Shown piece after piece: positions 57,027 to 64,000 of a stretch of 64,000 nt of DNA. The position numbers were made by a program, and so were the translations under genes. The stretch's first letter is position 1, and the number at the start of each line of letters is the position of its first letter. The notes under the pieces are model-generated. The model did not search any database. It saw only the letters and a program-made list of their open reading frames with translations, and was not told the DNA's origin. Source of the stretch: Phycisphaerales bacterium. GTDB lineage: Bacteria > Planctomycetota > Phycisphaerae > SM23-33. The stretch is from positions 1-64,000 of the forward strand of contig JABGPZ010000060.1 of assembly GCA_018644725.1 (NCBI GenBank), written 5' to 3'.

Positions 57027-59639
57027 TTACAGTTCCGACTTGAGGCGGCGGAGGAATGCGTGGGCTTCGATGGGGGACATGTTGTCGAGGTCGGCTGCGG
57101 AGATATCGGCCGCGACGCGGTCGGCGGGGGACGCAAATAAGTTGAACTGTTCGATCTCTTGCCGCGCGGTTTCCGCGAGTTCCGGCAGGTCCAGACCCGT
57201 GGCGAAATGTTCCTGGAGTTGCGGCAGAAGTTCCCGCGCGCGCTGGGTAACTTCTTTGGGCACGCCTGCGAGTTTTGCGACGTGGACGCCGTAGCTCGCC
57301 TCGGCCGGGCCGGGAATAATTTTGTGCAGGAAGACCACTTCGTCATGCCATTCGCGCACGGAAACATTGAGGTTCGTCGTCGCGGGCAGCACGCTGTCCA
57401 GCTCGGTCAGCTCGTGATAGTGTGTCGCGAACAGTGTGCGGCAGCGGCAGTGGTTGGCGATGAATTCGCAGATCGCCCACGCCAGCGCCAGCCCGTCGCA
57501 CGTCGAGGTGCCCCGGCCGACTTCGTCGAGAATCACCAGCGAGCGGCTTGTGGCGTTGTTGAGGATGTTCGCGGTTTCGACCATTTCGAGCATGAATGTC
57601 GAGAGGCCTTTGGCGAGTTCGTCGGCCGCGCCCACGCGTGTGAAAATCCGGTCGGCGATGCCAATCGTCGCGCTCTCGGCCGGGATGAAACTCCCGGTCT
57701 GCGCCAGCAACACCAGCAGGGCGACTTGGCGGATGTAGGTCGATTTGCCGGCCATGTTCGGGCCAGTGATCAGCAGAAGGCGGTCGATGTCGCCGCCCAT
57801 GGTCACGTCGTTGGGGACGAATTTTTCGCGCAGTTCTTCGGCCACCACGGGGTGTTTGCCGCCATTGATTTCGAGGACGTTGTCCTGCGTGATCGTCGGG
57901 CGGGTGTAGTCGCGGCTTCGGGCGAGATGCCCGAGCGCGGCGAGGACGTCGATGGTGGCGAGCGCTTCGGCGGCGGCTTGGAGTTCTTCGAGGCAGTCGG
58001 CGAGTTTGACACGCAATTCTTCGAAGAGTTTCGCTTCGAGATTTTTCGCGCGTTCCTCGGCCGTCAGCACTTCCGATTCGTACTGCTTGAGTTCGTCGGT
58101 GATATAGCGCTCGGCGTTTTTGAGCGTCTGCTTGCGGTGGAATTCCGGCGGCGCCTTGTCGCTGTGGAGGCGGCTGATTTCGATGTAGTAGCCAAAGACG
58201 CGGTTGAAGCCCATCTTCAGCGGCAGGTCGTATTGCTCGGCGAGTTTTTTCTGATAGTCCGCCAGCCAGGTTTCGCCGTCGCGGCCAATGGTGCGCAGGC
58301 GGTCGAGCTCTTCGTCAAAGCCGGTCGCGATCACGCCGCCGTCGCGCAGGAGTGCGCTGCAGTCGGGGTCGATGGTGGCTTCGATCCACGCGGCCGGTTC
58401 GTCGAGGCCATCGAGCGCGGGGGCGAGATCGTTCAGCAGGCCTGGTGCGCCTTCGAGACTCGCGGCGAGCGCGGGCAGGTTCGCCAGCGTTTGGCCGAGG
58501 GCGAGGACTTCGCGCGGGCGGACGCGATTCAGCGCGATGTTTGTCGAGATGCGGTCGATCTGCGCACAGTCGGCGAGAATGGTTCGTAGCGCGGCGACGG
58601 CGTCGGCGGACTCGGCGAAAAACGCGACGGCCTCTTGGCGTGCGAGGATGGCCGAGTAGTTCACCAGCGGGTAGGTCAGCCAGCGTTCGAGCAGGCGGCT
58701 ACCCATGCCGGTTTTGGTTTGGTCGAGGCTCGCCAGCAGGCTTCCCGTGCGGACGTTGTCGCGCAGGGTGCGCTGAACTTCCAGGCAGCGCAGCGTGTTG
58801 CCGTCGATGGCCATGTAGCGTTCGCGCTGGAAGGGCATGAGTTTGCGGATGTGGCCGAGCGCGGATTTTTGCGTCTCGCGGAGATAGTCCAGCAGCGCTC
58901 CGGCCGCGCAGACGCCTTCGTCGGCGGTTTCGATCCCGAAGCCTGCGAGCGTGGTCACGGCGAATTGTTCGTGGAGCGCTTCGGTGGCGGCGTGGATGTC
59001 GAAGACCCACGGCGGGCGGCGCGTGGCGACGGCACTGGTCGCGGCGGAAAGTTGCGCGGTCCATTCGCGCTGGTCAAAGTGGGAGTCTTCGGCGAGGACG
59101 ACTTCGGCCGGGCGGATACGGATGAGTTCGTCGACGACGTGTTCGGCCGGCGCGGTCATCGTGAAAAATTGCCCGCTGGACAGTTCCACCCACGACAGGC
59201 CCACCAGCGCGTCGCGCTTGGCGGTTGCGGTTTTCGCCTGGAAGATCGCGGCGAGGTAGTTGCCTTCGCGCTGATCGAGCAGTGTTTCGTCGGTGAGCGT
59301 CCCGGGCGTCACCAGCCGCACGACATCGCGCTTGACCACGCCCTTGGCGGTTTTGGGGTCTTCGACCTGTTCACAGATCGCGACGCGAATGCCCTCGGCG
59401 ACCAGGCGGCGGAGGTAGTTGTCCAGCGCGTGATAGGGGATGCCCGCGAGGGGGATCGCGTTCGCACCTTTGTTGCGCGTGGTTACGGCAATGCCGAGAA
59501 TCCGCGCGGCCGTCTTGGCGTCGTCGGCGAAGAGTTCGTAGAAATCCCCCATGCGAAAGAAGAGCAGATAGTCGGGGTATTGCTCCTTGAATTCGCTCCA
59601 TTGACGCATCGCAGGGGTGTCGTACGGGGTCTTTGCCAT
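57027..59639 (-). CDS. mutS: DNA mismatch repair protein MutS
   Basis: 870 residues, normal length for MutS1. The mismatch-reading motif GDFYE lies in LLFFRMGDFYELFADDA near the N-terminus. Then come connector, core and clamp regions, with the ATPase at the C-terminal side: Walker A GPNMAGKST (about 622-630), LSTFMLEMVETA, and Walker B VILDEVGRGTSTCDG (about 700). The FATHYHEL switch is present. It finds mismatches and recruits MutL; mutL is not in the window. There is no Shine-Dalgarno sequence and a good promoter ends nine bases before the ATG. Confidence 0.96.
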   Translation of the reverse strand: MAKTPYDTPAMRQWSEFKEQYPDYLLFFRMGDFYELFADDAKTAARILGIAVTTRNKGANAIPLAGIPYHALDNYLRRLVAEGIRVAICEQVEDPKTAKGVVKRDVVRLVTPGTLTDETLLDQREGNYLAAIFQAKTATAKRDALVGLSWVELSSGQFFTMTAPAEHVVDELIRIRPAEVVLAEDSHFDQREWTAQLSAATSAVATRRPPWVFDIHAATEALHEQFAVTTLAGFGIETADEGVCAAGALLDYLRETQKSALGHIRKLMPFQRERYMAIDGNTLRCLEVQRTLRDNVRTGSLLASLDQTKTGMGSRLLERWLTYPLVNYSAILARQEAVAFFAESADAVAALRTILADCAQIDRISTNIALNRVRPREVLALGQTLANLPALAASLEGAPGLLNDLAPALDGLDEPAAWIEATIDPDCSALLRDGGVIATGFDEELDRLRTIGRDGETWLADYQKKLAEQYDLPLKMGFNRVFGYYIEISRLHSDKAPPEFHRKQTLKNAERYITDELKQYESEVLTAEERAKNLEAKLFEELRVKLADCLEELQAAAEALATIDVLAALGHLARSRDYTRPTITQDNVLEINGGKHPVVAEELREKFVPNDVTMGGDIDRLLLITGPNMAGKSTYIRQVALLVLLAQTGSFIPAESATIGIADRIFTRVGAADELAKGLSTFMLEMVETANILNNATSRSLVILDEVGRGTSTCDGLALAWAICEFIANHCRCRTLFATHYHELTELDSVLPATTNLNVSVREWHDEVVFLHKIIPGPAEASYGVHVAKLAGVPKEVTQRARELLPQLQEHFATGLDLPELAETARQEIEQFNLFASPADRVAADISAADLDNMSPIEAHAFLRRLKSEL

Positions 59640-59648
59640 AGAGGCGCG

Positions 59649-59677
59649 ATTCTATCGGCACAAGGGTAAAATTGCAA
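59649..59677 (-). promoter_or_regulatory. Putative near-leaderless promoter of mutS
   Basis: Minus strand TTGCAA (59672-59677), 17-base spacer, TAGAAT (59649-59654), with the ATG nine bases after the -10 box. Confidence 0.6.
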
Positions 59678-59761
59678 GCGATTGACTTGCAGGGCAGGAG
59701 AGAGTAGGATTGGCAGGTGTCGATGTAGCGATCAGTGGAATTCAACCATGGAGATAGTTTC

Positions 59762-62056
59762 GTGAAGACAAAGCGACAACTCCGGCCAAGCGTGATGAGG
59801 TGTATTGCAATTGCAGGTTTGCTTTCGGGATGCGCCACGGCGACACTCGGGGACACTGCGGTCTATTATGTTTCCCCGAAGGGGCTCGACAGCAATTCCG
59901 GCACGAAGGACGCCCCGCTGGCGACGTTGCAGTCGGCGGCAAAGCAAATGAAGCCGGGTGACACCTGTATTCTGCGCGGCGGGGTCTATCGTCAAACGCT
60001 CCGCCTGACTCATGGCGGTACGGCGGCCAAGCCGTTGACGTTCAAGGCCTATCCCGGTGAAGTGCCCGTTCTCGATGGGACGGATGTAGTGGGCGGAACG
60101 TGGAAAAAATACAAAGGGAAAATCTACCGCACGCAACTCAAGGCGGGACTCTCTCTCGGGCAAGTCTTCGTGGACAAGGCCATGATGACGTGGGCACGCT
60201 GGCCGAACGCGACGTTCAAGGATCGCTGGGCAAACAAGAAGTGGGCGCCATGCAAAGGCCCGCTTGGGACGTTGATTGGCGGCAAGGCGCTGGCGAAAAC
60301 CAGGATTGACTGGACCGGCGGAATTGTGATGTTGAACACGAAGCCCAATTGGGACAAGTGGACGGCCATCGTAAAAAAACACGCCAAAGGGAAAGATCGG
60401 TTCAACTACTCCAAGGCGCTGCAGTGGAAATGGCCGCGCGAGCAGGGAGGGTCCTATTCCCTCCATGGTAAGCTCGAAGCCCTCGATGCGGCGGAGGAAT
60501 GGTATTACGATGCGAAGACGGGGATGCTCTATCTTTATTGTCCCAAAGGTGACACTCCAGCCAACCATGTGGTGGAAGTCAAGAAGCGCACCTATGGTGT
60601 GGATGCGGAAACGTGTGATTTTGTTCAGCTGAAGGGAATTCATTTTCGCGCGACGACGTTTACTTTTCGCGAGTGCCACCATTGCCTCGTGGATGGATGT
60701 CACATTCGGTTTCCCAATGTTGCACCGCTCTTGTGGGACTTGAATATGCCGTCGAAGCCCATGGTTGCCACGCAGATGATTGGCCATCACAATACGGTTC
60801 GCAATTCCAGCCTGGCCTACAGTCCGACGTTCGGATTGCGCATGCTCGGTTCGCACAATCGTGTGGAAAACAATCTGATCTATGACGTCAATTGGGTGGG
60901 TTCGCTGTGCTATGCCAATGTGTGGATGGGGAGCCTCGAAGACAACTACACATGGGAAGGCTGCCTGAAGTACGAGGGCCTGCTCAAGGAGACCGTGCCC
61001 CAGGCTACGGCGGAAGAGCTTGCCAATGTGCAGTGGGGCGGGAAGATGGGACGGATTGTGAAGGTTCATGATCCCGACCGGGCGAAACCCGCAGGCAACT
61101 GTGTTGTCCGCCGCAACACACTGTTTGGTTCGGGAAATATCGTCTTGGGCTTTTTCGAACAGCCGAACTACGACATTGGATACAACTACGTCTACGATGG
61201 CGGGATGTTTGTCCACGATGTGTCAATGATTTACACGACCTTGCCGCAGATTCGAGGCTCGGTGGTGCACCACAATTGGGTGACGACGAAATACAAGTTG
61301 TGCATTCGCGCCGACGATCAGTCTCGTGGCGTGGCGGTGCATCACAATGTAATGTGGGGGGCGAGCACAGGGAGTCTGGTTGTCAAGGGTGATGACAATG
61401 CTGTCTATCACAACACCTCTTTGGCAAGGTCGCTCAAGAATTGGGACTTGAATGTGAAGACGATGGCAGAACCGGACAAGCCGCACTATCGCAAGCTTTG
61501 GCCGCTGCTGAAGGCGCAGAATACGAAGACGCCCATTTGGAATAATTTTGTCCATCGCATCACGACTGCGAATGGGGACACCCTTTACGCGAAAGGCGAC
61601 CCGCGGTTGTCGCACAATTTGATCGATGCGAATCCGGCATCGTTGTTGGTGAATCCGGCTGGGCTGGACTTCCGCCCGAAACCCGGCTCGCCGCTGATTG
61701 ATGCGGGGCGGGTGATCAAGGGGGTCAATGACGGGTTTGCGGGGAAAGCGCCAGATGTGGGTGCCTATGAATTTGGGGTCAAGCCATGGGTGGCGGGGCA
61801 CAAGAACTTTGTTCGGACCCATGGCGAGACCACCGACCCGGAGACCGGTGAATCCACGATGACGCTTTGTTTGTCGATGCCTGCGGTCAAGAATGTCTCG
61901 GTGACGCTGGTTCCTGCCGAGGGTGTGACCCTCACGAGCAGGTCCAAACTGGTGTTCACTGCCGCGAATTGGGCCGCGGGGCGGACGGTCCGATTCAAGG
62001 TCAGCAAAGAGAGTTCCGCCAAGGCCATCACGTTTGTCATTGAGCAACCGAGGTGA
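59762..62056 (+). CDS. Parallel beta-helix lipoprotein, possible polysaccharide lyase or binding protein
   Basis: 764 residues from the GTG at 59762, with GGAGA about nine bases upstream; the in-frame GTG at 59735 lacks a ribosome site. A lipobox LSGC (about residue 23) makes it a lipoprotein, probably on the cell surface or periplasmic side. The mature N-terminus ([20 protein letters not shown], then [10 protein letters not shown]) is the DUF1565-type start of right-handed beta-helix carbohydrate-active proteins. Repeats with H-N-x-V ([27 protein letters not shown]) form the helix coils. The last 80 residues look like a beta-sandwich. Substrate is unknown; nearby sulfatase supports sulfated glycans. 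Confidence 0.8.
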   Translation: MKTKRQLRPSVMRCIAIAGLLSGCATATLGDTAVYYVSPKGLDSNSGTKDAPLATLQSAAKQMKPGDTCILRGGVYRQTLRLTHGGTAAKPLTFKAYPGEVPVLDGTDVVGGTWKKYKGKIYRTQLKAGLSLGQVFVDKAMMTWARWPNATFKDRWANKKWAPCKGPLGTLIGGKALAKTRIDWTGGIVMLNTKPNWDKWTAIVKKHAKGKDRFNYSKALQWKWPREQGGSYSLHGKLEALDAAEEWYYDAKTGMLYLYCPKGDTPANHVVEVKKRTYGVDAETCDFVQLKGIHFRATTFTFRECHHCLVDGCHIRFPNVAPLLWDLNMPSKPMVATQMIGHHNTVRNSSLAYSPTFGLRMLGSHNRVENNLIYDVNWVGSLCYANVWMGSLEDNYTWEGCLKYEGLLKETVPQATAEELANVQWGGKMGRIVKVHDPDRAKPAGNCVVRRNTLFGSGNIVLGFFEQPNYDIGYNYVYDGGMFVHDVSMIYTTLPQIRGSVVHHNWVTTKYKLCIRADDQSRGVAVHHNVMWGASTGSLVVKGDDNAVYHNTSLARSLKNWDLNVKTMAEPDKPHYRKLWPLLKAQNTKTPIWNNFVHRITTANGDTLYAKGDPRLSHNLIDANPASLLVNPAGLDFRPKPGSPLIDAGRVIKGVNDGFAGKAPDVGAYEFGVKPWVAGHKNFVRTHGETTDPETGESTMTLCLSMPAVKNVSVTLVPAEGVTLTSRSKLVFTAANWAAGRTVRFKVSKESSAKAITFVIEQPR

Positions 62057-62076
62057 CGGTTGCAGTAGAAGCATAG

Positions 62077-62108
62077 AAAAAGCCCGAGCAATTGCCCGGG
62101 CTTTTTTT
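62077..62108. terminator. Bidirectional terminator between the beta-helix gene and a sulfatase gene
   Basis: Stem AGCCCGAGC / GCCCGGGCT with one mismatch, loop AATT, flanked by A-tract and T-tract. Confidence 0.85.
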
Positions 62109-62131
62109 GTGGGACAAGTTGTCGTCGTAAT

Positions 62132-63673
62132 TTACTTGCTTGTGCCTGCACTCATCATTGCGCGGATTTTGGTGTGGAGGCGATTGACGACTTCGGGGTT
62201 GGCTGCGGCGACGTTTTTGGTTTCGCTGGGGTCGGCGGCCATGTCGTAGAGCTGGAACGGTTTTTTCCATGCGTCGCCCTTGGGTCTGGCGCGGCCACCC
62301 GAGCCGGCCGAGCAGATCAGTTTCCATTTGCCGTCACGGATGGCGAAGTGCCCCCCAGACGAGTGGTGGATGACTGGCGCGCGCGGGGTGGGGAGGGGCT
62401 TGCCTTCCATCAGCGGCAGGAGGTTGAAGCTGTCTTCGCCGGTGGTCTTGGCGAGCTTGGTTACGCCGCCGGCTGCGGCGCAGGTTGCGAGGAGGTCGAC
62501 GATGCTAACCGGCGTGTCGCAGGTAGAAGCCTTGGGCGTTTTGCCCGGCCAGCGAACGATAAACGGTACGCGGTGGCCGCCGTCATAGATGTCCGCTTTC
62601 GTGCCGCGATAGATGTGGTTGGCGGTGTGGTTCGACTCGCGGAAGCCCTGGACGGAGGGCGTTTTGATGTGGCCGGGCTCGTTGTCTTTCAGGCGGTACA
62701 TGTACGAGCCGTTGTCGCTGGAAACGATCAGCAGCGTGTTGTCGGCGACCTTCGCGTCGTCGAGCGCTTTGAGGACTTCGCCGACGACCCAGTCGGTCTG
62801 CATGAGGAAGTCGCCATAGAGGCCGCGCTTGGATTTTCCAACGAAGCGCTCGGCGGGCAGGCAGGGCTTGTGCGGCGAGGTGAGCGGGAAGTAGAGGAAG
62901 AACGGCTTGTCGCCCTTGGCCGATTTGGCGATGTGCTCGCACGATTTTTTCGTGAGGATGTCCAGCGCGCCGACGTGGCTGAAGTCCTTAGCCATGTCGC
63001 CGCCGCGGCTATAGTTCGGGAAGCTGCTGCCGGGGTAGCGGCTGGTGGCGGGCGCGACGAATTTGTCGTTCTCGATGAAGGTGTACGGCGGCATGTCCAG
63101 CGAGGCCGTCACGCCGAAGTAGTAGTCAAATCCATTGACGTTCGGGCTGTTTTGGATTTTCTTCGTATAGTCGACTCTGCCCTTGTGCTTGTCTTTGGGT
63201 TTGGGTCCAGCCTTGGCGGGTTTCGGCAGGTCCATCCCGAGGTGCCACTTGCCGATGCAGGCGGTGTCATAGCCAGCGCCCTTGAGCAGCGTGGCAATGG
63301 TCTCTCGTTTTGGGTCGATGAGGTGGCTGGAGAACCCGCTGAGCACACCATGCTTGAGACGCGTCCGCCAGCAGTAGCGGCCGGTAACGAGCGAGTAGCG
63401 GCTCGGGGTACAGACGGCTGAGGTGGTGTGCGCGTCGGTGAAGATCATGCCTTCGTTGGCGAGGCGCGTGGTGTGCGGCGTGGGGATGACCGATTTCTTG
63501 TTGATGCACTGCAGGTCGCCCGAGCCGAGGTCGTCAGCGAAAATGATGACGATGTTGGGCTTCTTTGCGGGTGCGGGTGCGCAGGTTCCGCAGTGGGCCA
63601 GCGCGCGCGGCGCGGCCGAGGCGGCAAGGGCGATCGATGCGGACTTCAAAAATGTGCGGCGTTGAACGGTCAT
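62132..63673 (-). CDS. Tat-exported arylsulfatase A-like sulfatase
   Basis: 513 residues. Tat signal QRRTFLKSASIALAASA, metal site FADDLGSGDLQCINK, modification motif CTPSR with Cys88, CIGKWHLGMD and VSSDNGSYMYRLKD. It belongs to the arylsulfatase A branch like the operon at 40-44 kb but lacks their Lys-rich tail. Between signal and domain are two cysteines (HCGTCAPAP). AAAGGA precedes the ATG. It is convergent with the beta-helix lipoprotein gene, suggesting a role in the same sulfated glycan breakdown. Confidence 0.94.
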   Translation of the reverse strand: MTVQRRTFLKSASIALAASAAPRALAHCGTCAPAPAKKPNIVIIFADDLGSGDLQCINKKSVIPTPHTTRLANEGMIFTDAHTTSAVCTPSRYSLVTGRYCWRTRLKHGVLSGFSSHLIDPKRETIATLLKGAGYDTACIGKWHLGMDLPKPAKAGPKPKDKHKGRVDYTKKIQNSPNVNGFDYYFGVTASLDMPPYTFIENDKFVAPATSRYPGSSFPNYSRGGDMAKDFSHVGALDILTKKSCEHIAKSAKGDKPFFLYFPLTSPHKPCLPAERFVGKSKRGLYGDFLMQTDWVVGEVLKALDDAKVADNTLLIVSSDNGSYMYRLKDNEPGHIKTPSVQGFRESNHTANHIYRGTKADIYDGGHRVPFIVRWPGKTPKASTCDTPVSIVDLLATCAAAGGVTKLAKTTGEDSFNLLPLMEGKPLPTPRAPVIHHSSGGHFAIRDGKWKLICSAGSGGRARPKGDAWKKPFQLYDMAADPSETKNVAAANPEVVNRLHTKIRAMMSAGTSK

Positions 63674-63737
63674 GGCGAATCCTTTTTATGTAGATAGGAG
63701 GTTGAAGATCAATGGCGTTGTCCAAGTAATAAACGCA

Positions 63738-63766
63738 ACGATACCACTTGCATTGCAAATCCGCAA
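63738..63766 (-). promoter_or_regulatory. Putative promoter of the last sulfatase gene
   Basis: Minus strand TTGCGG (63761-63766), 17-base spacer, TATCGT (63738-63743), giving a leader of about 60 bases. Confidence 0.45.
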
Positions 63767-64000
63767 GCGGCAGTGCCATAAATGTGGGGTGCTGGCCGGG
63801 AAAGTCATCGTGGAAATTTCGCGAACCCGAAGAATGAAACATAATAAATAGGCCTTTGAATAAACAACAATTTACGATTCGTACGCTTCGATAAGAAAGT
63901 CCGAAAAACACTAATTTTATGGGCGGATTTCGCTTGTGTGGCAGGGGGCGGTGACGTATAACCGAAAGCTCACAACCTATGACCAGCGATGCGAATCGGG
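63767..64000. other. Intergenic sequence to the window end
   Basis: AT-richer sequence. I see no credible gene, RNA or repeat here; short open frames on the minus strand lack a ribosome site and protein-like composition. Confidence 0.5.

Noticed and set aside
1..64000. CRISPR arrays, insertion sequences and rRNA genes
   Set aside because: No regularly spaced repeats, transposase-like proteins with terminal inverted repeats, or rRNA signatures were seen.

Overview
The window looks like chromosome from a GC-rich, Gram-negative bacterium of the Planctomycetota-Verrucomicrobiota-Lentisphaerota (PVC) type or a similar lineage such as Hydrogenedentota or Sumerlaeota. This is inferred from gene content: five Tat-exported sulfatases, Gfo/Idh/MocA oxidoreductases, DUF1080 (3-keto-glycoside hydrolase-like) domains, a PQQ-type propeller protein, a Kdo transferase (so LPS), alanine racemase (so peptidoglycan) and a type II-secretion-type secretin. 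I cannot place the genus. No rRNA, CRISPR array, transposase or integrase was seen. There is one tRNA (Asp-GTC).

Layout. 0.2-6.4 kb: a membrane hybrid histidine kinase, then hydroxylamine reductase (hcp) and Kdo transferase (waaA) on the minus strand. 6.5-10.8 kb: a consensus promoter, GspF-like and pseudopilin genes, and a large von Willebrand A membrane protein. 10.8-11.6 kb: an isolated AT-richer gene. 11.6-23.1 kb: one tightly coupled minus-strand operon of phage-type genes. It has portal, scaffold-like protein, SU10/DUF5309 major capsid protein, connector, a run of unknown structural proteins, two small membrane proteins and a lipoprotein. No terminase, tape measure, tail fibre, integrase or repressor was found. 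23.3-25.8 kb: deoxynucleoside kinase, FtsX-type permease, tRNA-Asp. 26.1-34.8 kb: an apparent carbohydrate operon (two Gfo/Idh/MocA proteins, a HEAT/double-DUF1080 protein, an Nramp-related membrane protein with a coiled-coil tail, a TIM-barrel isomerase). 34.9-37.5 kb: a zinc-ribbon membrane protein and a MacB-type ABC exporter pair. 37.6-45.8 kb: one plus-strand sulfatase, three translationally coupled minus-strand sulfatases, and a radical SAM/ferredoxin pair. 46-49 kb: PQQ propeller, tsaE, alr. 49.3-56.9 kb: a giant 2349-residue secretin with about 21 N1-type periplasmic modules, followed by an overlapping small putative lipoprotein. 57-64 kb: mutS, a beta-helix lipoprotein and a fifth sulfatase.

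How the parts fit. The sulfatases, beta-helix protein, oxidoreductases, DUF1080 protein and isomerase suggest breakdown of sulfated polysaccharide and oxidised sugars. The GspF, pseudopilin and secretin genes belong to a type II secretion or type IV pilus-like machine whose other parts lie outside the window. Two loci stand out: the giant secretin, whose periplasmic stalk is far longer than in textbook members, and the terminase-less capsid operon. A third pattern is that several housekeeping genes have a -10 box 6-9 bases before the start codon and no Shine-Dalgarno sequence, which suggests leaderless mRNAs.
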